From Onchidella celtica (lineage: Eukaryota > Mollusca > Gastropoda > Systellommatophora > Onchidiidae): a stretch of 64,000 nucleotides of DNA. The notes beneath the pieces are model-generated. The model did not search any database. It saw only the letters and a program-made list of their open reading frames with translations, and was not told the DNA's origin. Within the stretch, counting starts at the first letter, position 1, and every line of letters starts with the position of its first letter. This document shows positions 57,205 through 64,000 of the stretch, piece by piece. The translations under genes and the position numbers were made by a program. Location: positions 30,972,688 to 31,036,687 of the forward strand of contig OZ007570.1 of NCBI GenBank assembly GCA_963931925.1, in the 5' to 3' direction.

Positions 57205-58586
57205 TGTAACAGTGTGATAGATTGGCAAGGTATAACTAGTAGTTATAATAATATTGTGCCTATAACTAGCGTGGGAAGATAGTTAACGGCGGGGAGACAG
57301 AGTCGTTGTGGGCCAGAGGGGGAAAGTATGGGATGCGACTGAGGCGCTTTGACACCCGAAAAGGGTGGTGTTTACTTGACCGCCGTACTTGTCGATCAGA
57401 TCACCTGGGAATTGCTTGGGGGGTAGAGCTGTTTCAATAGTATTTGACGTGGAGCCGACGGGGGTGGCTATTAGGATAACTAATGCACACTCGGTGGGCG
57501 TCTTGGGACGCTACCTGACTGGGTATAAATGCCCGAACGCTCCTTCCAACTTCAGACCGCTGAGAGCACTCACCAGCTTCGTGCCGAAGAGGAGACCACA
57601 ACTGCAACTGTAACTTTGTACTAGTCTTGTGAGTGGGGAAGGTCAGGGAACCCGCAAACATCCTTTGTCTGAGCGTGGTATCTTTGGTATCTTGTCGGCA
57701 TTTGAGCTGTTGCTGAGTGGTAAGTAAATTGTACGATGTATGTGTATTTTACTTAATGTTCATGATTGTAGAACCTAAATCTAGTGGGTTTACTTTGGTA
57801 TAACTACTGCCTCTGAGAGAGTCACGGAAACGCCGTTACATATATGTTACGAAACCTTATAGGATGGGGTCTGTTAGAGAGAGCGTTATTCTTCGTGGGG
57901 AACGTGTAAATATCATTAAAACTGTATTGATCGTTTATTCTATTGCCTATATGGGAGCCTATGGAGTATGGGAGCTGCAGCCTGACTTATAACAGTGTCA
58001 GCGGTTAAAAGTGTTAATGATGAATATCCGTCATGGAGTAAGTATGGAAGTCATGCCTTCCAGCAGTAGATTAGGAAGTTACGATTGTTTTTCTACAGAG
58101 GAGGAAGAACAACACCTTCTTGGCTTCTCAACTTCTTGTACTTTGATTAACGACATCGTGGCTTCTTGGCTTCCCGACCTATTGGTACCTGCCGATACCT
58201 GTTGATCTAACTGCGCAGTCAAGCCAGGGTAGAGAGGAAGAACCAGTGCCCAGATAGCGCCATACACCCCTAAAGGAGAGGTTTCCTTATGCTGAATGTT
58301 CCCATGTGTCTTATAAAATGTGCTAGAAATTGAATATTACGAAGCCATTTAATTAGCATGTACTGATTTGCATCAACTTCATTCCATCGAAATTCACATG
58401 AAATTGTATGACCTATGTTCCTATTATTATTGAATGAATTAATAATTATTGTATATATGTAAGCAATACAGATATCGTTTGTTATAACTTATAGAAGAGA
58501 GATAGTCGATTATTTAGTGTGTTTGTGCCGTGCCCATCACGGCTGGTGTCAGAAGAAAGTTAGTGAGAGAAAGTGGAAACATCACA
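57205..58586 (+). repeat. 5' LTR
   Basis: 1382 bases, TG...CA ends (TGTAACAG...ACATCACA). It carries a TATAAAT box at 57524-57530 and, 30 bases on, a GC-balanced segment likely to hold the transcription start. A splice-donor-like GTAAGT sits at 57720. The length equals that of the solo LTR, supporting both boundaries. A 74-codon frame (57389-57613) is open in all LTR copies but starts with TTG and is not considered a gene. Confidence 0.95.
57524..57530 (+). promoter_or_regulatory. LTR TATA box
   Basis: TATAAAT follows 'ctgactggg' and sits about 320 bases into the LTR. The same site is kept in the solo LTR (25033-25039) and the 3' LTR (63701-63707). Confidence 0.7.
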
Positions 58587-58861
58587 ATGGTGTCAGAAGT
58601 GGGATCCTGCTAGTAAATAACATTTAATTTTGATCTGGGTCGTGTCAAGGGGCTATTGTGTGATTGTGTGGACAGGTCATCTGCCCTGAGGCGAGTGAGA
58701 GAGATTGACATTTAGTGCCTGCGACATGCTCTGATTTTACCTGTGCATTGACTGTTCAATTTTATCTTTTGTCACAGAGAAAATTGTTGTTTGCTATTGC
58801 AGGAATATTGTTGTTAACTTCACAGTTACGATCCACGCTTTATTGTTAGCTTTGTTTACAG
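57720..58861 (+). other. Putative 5' leader intron of the retrotransposon
   Basis: The LTR has GCTGAGTG|GTAAGT (donor at 57720). A pyrimidine-rich acceptor TTTGTTTACAG ends at 58861, 11 bases before the Gag ATG at 58873. A second acceptor candidate, TTGCTATTGCAG, ends at 58802. Splicing would yield a short-leader Gag-Pol mRNA lacking the primer-binding site, while unspliced RNA would serve as genome. This is inferred from sequence motifs only. Confidence 0.4.
58588..58605 (+). other. Primer-binding site, tRNA-Leu type
   Basis: TGGTGTCAGAAGTGGGAT starts two bases after the 5' LTR. TGG pairs with a tRNA 3' CCA, and the remainder complements ...ATCCCACTTCTGACA, the 3' end expected of a tRNA-Leu with a GTCAG acceptor stem. 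The tRNA assignment is from general knowledge of tRNA-Leu sequences. Confidence 0.7.
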
Positions 58862-58872
58862 GTCAATTGCTG

Positions 58873-61800
58873 ATGGACTATCTGGGCGCACTGAAGCTTG
58901 CCAGACAAGAAGGCATTAGTGATGAGGAATTCAAAATTAGGTGGGACGAAGAGAAAGCCCAAAACCGAGAACAAAGGGCTATCGAACGAGAAGAAAAGGA
59001 GCGCGAACGAGAAGAAAAGGAGCGCGAACGAGAAGAAAAGGAGAAGGAAAGACAATTTGAAAGGGAGAGAATGGAATGCGAACGGGAACTAGCCAAAAAC
59101 GGGTGTCACAATGGTAAAGGGAATGGAAAATCTGCTGCCCCGAAGGTACCTAAAATTGCCATTTTTGATGACTCGCGCGAGGATCTCGACTCGTATTTGA
59201 AAAGATTTGAAAGGCTCGCGCAGGCAAATGATTGGGAAGAAGACACCTGGGCAGACATGTTAGGGGCATTGTTAACTGGCAGGGCGTTAGATGTTTATTC
59301 CGGTCTCAGCGATGAAGACAGTAGGGATTACGAGAAGGTAAAGAAGGTGTTGTTCAAGAAGTATCACCTCACGGCAGAGGGTTATAGGCGTAAGTTTAGG
59401 GAGAGTCGTCTAGATAAGGACGAAACTTATACGCAGCTGTCCGTGAGATTGCAGAGATATTTTGAGAGGTGGGTAGACCTCTCAGAGGCAGAGAGAACTA
59501 TGGAAGGGATTACGGATCTGTTAGTCAGGGAGCAGATGTTGAAGATTGTCGACTGTAATCTTTCCATATATTTGAAAGAGAGGGACCCCAAGTCCGTGCA
59601 TGAGTTAGTTGAGATGGCGGACTTGTATAGTGAGGCTCATCAGTCGAAGCGAGGGCTGGAGCAACAGCAGAAGTCAGGTAAGAGGGTTGAGGAGAGCAGA
59701 AGTAAGGGTTTAGGAGTGAGTAAACCGGTATGCTTCAACTGTGGCTCTCCCAATCACCTGAGTAGGCAGTGTGACCAGGGCATAACGAAGAAGGGTGCTG
59801 CTGCCACTGTCGAGGACAACCGAGGTAAGTCCCAGCGTGAGAGTGGGCGTGGTTGTTTTGTGTGTGGGTCACTTCTCCATATTGCGAGATTCTGTAGGAA
59901 GAGACAGAAAGAGACGACCGCAGTCGTACTAACCAGCGATGAGGAAGCCGATGACAGTCAGTGGGAGTCATCGGGCAGGGCGAATACTCAACCAGGGGCT
60001 GAGCAGAGTGTAGGGCCACAAACCTTCATTTCTTGGGAGACGGAAGGTAAGAGTATTGAGTTAGAAGGTTCGACAGAACATGAGCCCGAAGACGATGTTC
60101 CGGAGAATGATTTATCCGCTCCATTTTTGGAGAAGGGGAGGATAGGGGATAAAGAGATTACTATCCTTCGTGACACGGGATGCACGTGTGCGATTATAAA
60201 AAGGGACAAACTGCCTCCTAACAGCTTAACTGGGAAGAACAGGAGTTATGTCCTGATGGACGGGACGAGAAGGTCTGCTCCTGTCGCGGAAATGTGGGTA
60301 GAAACCCCATTTTATACTGGGCTTCTCAAAGCGCTAGTAGTGGAAGACCCAGTGGCCGATTTGATTATAGGAAACATAAAGGGGGCGTCTCTTGAGAAGA
60401 TAAGTGTGGTACTCACGCGATCTCGCAAGGTGGAGATTGACAAGGAAGAGCATGAGTGTGAGAATGCGAGTGCGAAAGTGAGTCAGACCACAGATAATGA
60501 GGAGGCCAAGGGCAACTCAACGGAGGAGGTAAGGGTAGGGGCCAAGATAGGGGAACTCACACCAGGTGAGATAGCCCGGGCCCAGAGAGAGGACGAAACT
60601 TTGAGAGTTTTAAGGGAGAGAGCCACGTTGGAGCAATCGGCTGAGGTAGGTACTCACATAAAGGAGAGTAAGGGAATTTACTATCGGGTAAAGAAGGCCG
60701 GGGCTGGACGTGCTGATGTGGAGCAGTTGTTGGTACCTAAGCAGTACCGAAGTGAGCTGATGAAGATAGCTCACGAAGGAGTGTTCGGGGGACACTTAGG
60801 AATTTCGCGCACACAGGACAGAATAATGCAGTCGTTCTTTTGGCCTGGGATAGGTGCGGACGTAGGTCGTTTCTGTCGATCGTGTGACGCGTGTCAAAGG
60901 ACATCCAATAAAGGTAGGGTGACAAAGGTACCCCTAGTGCCGACGCCCCTGATCGACACGCCCTTTTCGCGCGTCGCCATAGATTTGGTTGGTCCACTTC
61001 CGCGTACGGAACATGGGAGATCGCGTTATATTTTGACGCTAGTAGATTATGCCACGCGTTTCCCGGATGCCGTAGCCTTAAGGGGGATATCAGCTGAGCA
61101 GGTCAGTGAAGCGTTAATGGAAATATTTTCTCGGTTAGGCATACCAAAGGAAATAGTTTCAGATAGGGGATCACAGTTTACCGGTGAGCTGATGAGAGAG
61201 GTCAGTGCACTTCTCAAAACGAAACAGATATTCTGCTCGCCCTACCACGCGATGGCCAATGGTCTGTGTGAAAGATTTAACGGAGTGCTGAAGAATATGC
61301 TTCGCCGAGTAGCTCATGACAGACCCAAGGACTGGGACAGAATGTTGTGTCCACTGCTGTTCGCGTATCGCGAAACCCCACAGGCCAGTACAGGTTTTTC
61401 GCCGTTTGAACTAGTGTTCGGTCACCCTGTGAGAGGACCACTTGCAATACTGAAGAATCTGTGGACTGGGGAAGCGGAGTCAGAAACGAGGTCATCGTAC
61501 GAATACGTGGTAGATATTAGGGAACGATTGGAGGATGCCATGAAAGTCGTAGCCGAGAACAGCAGCGTCGAAAAACACAGGCAGAAGAAATACTACGATA
61601 GGGGGGCCAAACAGAGGAAATTCCAAGTGGGCGATTCCGTCCTCATACTTCTCCCAAGTGACGGATCGAAACTACAGATGACTTGGAAAGGGCCTTACAA
61701 AGTAGAAGAGCAGAGAGGGTCAGTGAACTACATGGTGAACGTCAAGGGGAAGAGACGACTGTATCACGCGAATATGCTGAAGAAGTATATTGAGAGGGAA

Positions 61801-63330
61801 GACGAACAGGAAAACACAGAGGCAATAGCTGCAGCTATAATTGACGAGACCGATGAAGGAGAGGAAGCGACTTCGATGCCTCTGGAGACAGTCATGCCTA
61901 AGCTAGAACAGACCGAAACCTACAGGGATGTACAGTTAGGGGACACGCTAGATCAGGATCAGAGAGAACAGATGCAAGAGCTCATGGAAGAATACAAAGA
62001 TATATTTACCGATGTACCGGGGCTCACTGACCTGATCAAGCACAAAATCCCATTGCTAGATCAAAAACCTGTGAAGGTAAGACCCTACCAACTACCGTAC
62101 TCAACTAGAGAAGCTGTCAATGCTGAGGTAGGCAAGATGCTTGCGGCCAGAATCATCGAACCGTCCGAGTCCCCGTACAATAGTCCAATTGTATTAGTTA
62201 AGAAGCCCGATGGTCAACATCGTTTCTGCAACGACTACAGGCGGCTAAATGTTGTGACTGCCGATGACGCCGAACCGATGCCTGAGGTAGAAGCCATTAT
62301 TTCCAATCTAGCGGAGGCAAAATATTTCACCAAGCTGGACTTGACAAAGGGCTTTTATCAAGTTCCGATGGCCGAGGAAGATAAACACCTGACGGCGTTC
62401 GCCACACCGTTTGGGCTATACCAGTACAGGGTCATGCCGTTCGGGTTGAAGGGATCCCCCGCCACATTTAACAGGCTCATGAGGAAAGTATTAAAAGATG
62501 CTGGCGAAGGGGTAGATGCATTTGTAGACGACTGTCTTATACACAGTGCAAATTGGCCTGACCACTTGGAACGTTGTCGGAATGTCTTCGAGCGACTGAG
62601 ACGGGCAAATTTAAAAGCTAGACCTACCAAGACGCTAATAGGGATGACAGAAGTCGAGTACTTAGGCCATAAGCTGGGACAGGGGACTGTAAGACCGCAG
62701 GAGAGTAAGGTGCGAGCCATTGTCGACTGTGACCGACCGACGACCAAGACACAAGTGAGGAGTTTCCTGGGGCTAACGGGGTACTATCGGAAGTTTGTAC
62801 CAAATTACAGTGCAATCTCGGCGCCGTTGTCAGACCTCACAAAGAAGTCCCAGGGCACAAAGTTCACGTGGGGACACGCGCAGGAGAACGCGTTCAATGC
62901 CCTAAAAATTTGTTTGAGTTCCGAGCCGATACTACGGATGCCAGACTGCAACAAGGAACTGATTCTCCAGACAGACGCATCTAACCTTGGAGTGAGTGGC
63001 TGCCTACTTCAAGAAGACGAGGGTACGAAGTATCCAGTTGTATATGTTAGCAGAAAGTTGAAACCCGCGGAGAAGAACTACTCAACAATTGAAAAGGAAT
63101 GCCTGGCCATAGTTTTCGCCGTTAGTAAGTTGCAGGCGTATCTGTATGGGAGAAACTTCGTGTTAGAGACGGACCACCGACCTCTAACTTGGATGCGAAC
63201 TAAAGACCAGAAGAACGCGAGGGTAACTAGATGGAACCTGGCGCTGCAACCATATAACTTTCGAGTCAGCAACATCAGGGGGCGAGACGCTCTATGGGCC
63301 GACACTCTATCTAGATTACCAGTAGATTAA
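58873..63330 (+). CDS. Gag-Pol polyprotein of Gmr1-type retrotransposon
   Basis: A 1485-residue frame starts at the ATG at 58873; the open frame extends 30 bases upstream only from a TTG. Residues 24-75 form a charged, repetitive coiled coil (EREEKERE units). Residues 93-255 are capsid, with a SCAN-like C-terminal part (about 171-255). Two CCHC knuckles follow (CFNCGSPNHLSRQC 287-300, CFVCGSLLHIARFC 328-341). Protease has DTG at 434-436 and a LIIG flap-end motif at 497-500. Integrase has an HHCC finger (H634, H641, C671, C674), the D704-D764-E800 triad (D,D35E) and a GPY/F module near 938-945. RT has D1156 and FVDD (D1219, D1220). RNase H has D1368, E1409, D1434 and D1477. Gag and Pol share one frame without a frameshift or stop, and there is no chromodomain and no envelope gene. 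It encodes replication of the element, through virus-like particles, reverse transcription and integration. Confidence 0.95.
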   Translation: MDYLGALKLARQEGISDEEFKIRWDEEKAQNREQRAIEREEKEREREEKEREREEKEKERQFERERMECERELAKNGCHNGKGNGKSAAPKVPKIAIFDDSREDLDSYLKRFERLAQANDWEEDTWADMLGALLTGRALDVYSGLSDEDSRDYEKVKKVLFKKYHLTAEGYRRKFRESRLDKDETYTQLSVRLQRYFERWVDLSEAERTMEGITDLLVREQMLKIVDCNLSIYLKERDPKSVHELVEMADLYSEAHQSKRGLEQQQKSGKRVEESRSKGLGVSKPVCFNCGSPNHLSRQCDQGITKKGAAATVEDNRGKSQRESGRGCFVCGSLLHIARFCRKRQKETTAVVLTSDEEADDSQWESSGRANTQPGAEQSVGPQTFISWETEGKSIELEGSTEHEPEDDVPENDLSAPFLEKGRIGDKEITILRDTGCTCAIIKRDKLPPNSLTGKNRSYVLMDGTRRSAPVAEMWVETPFYTGLLKALVVEDPVADLIIGNIKGASLEKISVVLTRSRKVEIDKEEHECENASAKVSQTTDNEEAKGNSTEEVRVGAKIGELTPGEIARAQREDETLRVLRERATLEQSAEVGTHIKESKGIYYRVKKAGAGRADVEQLLVPKQYRSELMKIAHEGVFGGHLGISRTQDRIMQSFFWPGIGADVGRFCRSCDACQRTSNKGRVTKVPLVPTPLIDTPFSRVAIDLVGPLPRTEHGRSRYILTLVDYATRFPDAVALRGISAEQVSEALMEIFSRLGIPKEIVSDRGSQFTGELMREVSALLKTKQIFCSPYHAMANGLCERFNGVLKNMLRRVAHDRPKDWDRMLCPLLFAYRETPQASTGFSPFELVFGHPVRGPLAILKNLWTGEAESETRSSYEYVVDIRERLEDAMKVVAENSSVEKHRQKKYYDRGAKQRKFQVGDSVLILLPSDGSKLQMTWKGPYKVEEQRGSVNYMVNVKGKRRLYHANMLKKYIEREDEQENTEAIAAAIIDETDEGEEATSMPLETVMPKLEQTETYRDVQLGDTLDQDQREQMQELMEEYKDIFTDVPGLTDLIKHKIPLLDQKPVKVRPYQLPYSTREAVNAEVGKMLAARIIEPSESPYNSPIVLVKKPDGQHRFCNDYRRLNVVTADDAEPMPEVEAIISNLAEAKYFTKLDLTKGFYQVPMAEEDKHLTAFATPFGLYQYRVMPFGLKGSPATFNRLMRKVLKDAGEGVDAFVDDCLIHSANWPDHLERCRNVFERLRRANLKARPTKTLIGMTEVEYLGHKLGQGTVRPQESKVRAIVDCDRPTTKTQVRSFLGLTGYYRKFVPNYSAISAPLSDLTKKSQGTKFTWGHAQENAFNALKICLSSEPILRMPDCNKELILQTDASNLGVSGCLLQEDEGTKYPVVYVSRKLKPAEKNYSTIEKECLAIVFAVSKLQAYLYGRNFVLETDHRPLTWMRTKDQKNARVTRWNLALQPYNFRVSNIRGRDALWADTLSRLPVD

Positions 63331-63368
63331 TAATTTTATTAGCCGATTTTGCCAGGGAAAATCGACTT

Positions 63369-63381
63369 AAGTGGGGGCGAT
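63369..63381 (+). other. Polypurine tract
   Basis: AAGTGGGGGCGAT lies immediately before the 3' LTR start TGTAACAG, the expected position for the plus-strand primer. It is 38 bases after the Gag-Pol stop. Confidence 0.85.
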
Positions 63382-64000
63382 TGTAACAGTGTGATAGATT
63401 GGCAAGGTATAACTAGTAGTTATAATAATATTGTGCCTATAACTAGCGTGGGAAGATAGTTAACGGCGGGGAGACAGAGTCGTTGTGGGCCAGAGGGGGA
63501 AAGTATGGGATGCGACTGAGGCGCTTTGACACCCGAAAAGGGTGGTGTTTACTTGACCGCCGTACTTGTCGATCAGATCACCTGGGAATTGCTTGGGGGG
63601 TAGAGCTGTTTCAATAGTATTTGACGTGGAGCCGACGGGGGTGGCTATTAGGATAACTAATGCACACTCGGTGGGCGTCTTGGGACGCTACCTGACTGGG
63701 TATAAATGCCCGAACGCTCCTTCCAACTTCAGACCGCTGAGAGCACTCACCAGCTTCGTGCCGAAGAGGAGACCACAACTGCAACTGTAACTTTGTACTA
63801 GTCTTGTGAGTGGGGAAGGTCAGGGAACCCGCAAACATCCTTTGTCTGAGCGTGGTATCTTTGGTATCTTGTCGGCATTTGAGCTGTTGCTGAGTGGTAA
63901 GTAAATTGTACGATGTATGTGTATTTTACTTAATGTTCATGATTGTAGAACCTAAATCTAGTGGGTTTACTTTGGTATAACTACTGCCTCTGAGAGAGTC
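63382..64000 (+). repeat. 3' LTR, cut by the window end
   Basis: The first 619 bases match 57205-57823 with no difference found by eye, including the TATAAAT box (63701-63707). The rest, about 763 bases, should lie beyond the window. Confidence 0.95.

Larger units (their letters stand above)
57205..64000 (+). mobile_element. Ty3/gypsy LTR retrotransposon, Gmr1 type
   Basis: Layout: 5' LTR 57205-58586, primer-binding site from 58588, one Gag-Pol frame 58873-63330, polypurine tract 63369-63381, and 3' LTR from 63382, which runs out of the window after 619 of an expected 1382 bases. Pol order is protease, integrase, RT, RNase H. RT and RNase H are clearly Ty3/gypsy-type, yet integrase lies before RT as in Ty1/copia; this is the defining trait of the Gmr1 clade. 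All catalytic motifs are present, no stop interrupts the frame, and the two LTRs appear identical over the overlap. It lies opposite to SHANK in transcription direction. The 5-bp sequence before the 5' LTR is GTGCG (57200-57204); its duplicate is beyond the window. Confidence 0.95.

Noticed and set aside
58843-58872. Ten extra codons at the start of the Gag-Pol frame
   Set aside because: The frame opens with TTG and the stretch includes a good splice acceptor. The first ATG is at 58873.

Overview
This is eukaryotic (metazoan) DNA: coding sequence is split by GT-AG introns, most of the window is intron or intergenic, and mobile elements and microsatellites are abundant. The combination of a Gmr1-type LTR retrotransposon (a clade first described from deuterostomes), many MITEs and tRNA-derived SINEs suggests a marine invertebrate, perhaps a deuterostome such as an echinoderm. 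The species cannot be fixed from the sequence, and that placement is only a lean.

Two host genes are recognisable. At the left edge, on the + strand, are the last three coding exons of RABL2, an atypical ciliary Rab-like GTPase (codons from base 3 to the stop at 2111-2113). On the - strand, seven coding exons between 38729 and 13407 encode the C-terminal half of a SHANK-family postsynaptic scaffold: the PDZ domain, a long Ser/Pro-rich region with Homer-type ligands, and a C-terminal SAM domain. The upstream SHANK exons (ankyrin repeats, SH3) are not visible and presumably lie to the right. RABL2 and SHANK converge tail to tail across about 11.3 kb, the same relative arrangement as RABL2B and SHANK3 at human 22q13.33.

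The rest is mobile or repetitive. The 11 kb between the genes holds a Tigger-like MITE, a SINE head and short duplications. The SHANK introns hold a 5'-truncated non-LTR retrotransposon (21845-23106), a SINE (23425-23850), a 200-base assembly gap, a solo LTR with a perfect 5-bp target duplication (24714-26095), a perfect 41-bp palindrome, three hAT-type MITEs and several tandem repeats. The 18 kb upstream of the first visible SHANK exon is dominated by microsatellites, a 65-bp-period minisatellite and a piggyBac-like MITE, with no recognisable exon.

The right end (57205-64000) is an apparently intact Ty3/gypsy-type element with 1382-bp LTRs and one 1485-codon Gag-Pol frame. Its domain order is Gag, protease, integrase, reverse transcriptase, RNase H: integrase precedes RT, the hallmark of the Gmr1 clade. 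The capsid C-terminal part resembles the vertebrate SCAN domain. The visible 619 bp of the 3' LTR look identical to the 5' LTR, which points to a very recent insertion, into an older SINE copy. Its LTR also accounts for the solo LTR in the SHANK intron.
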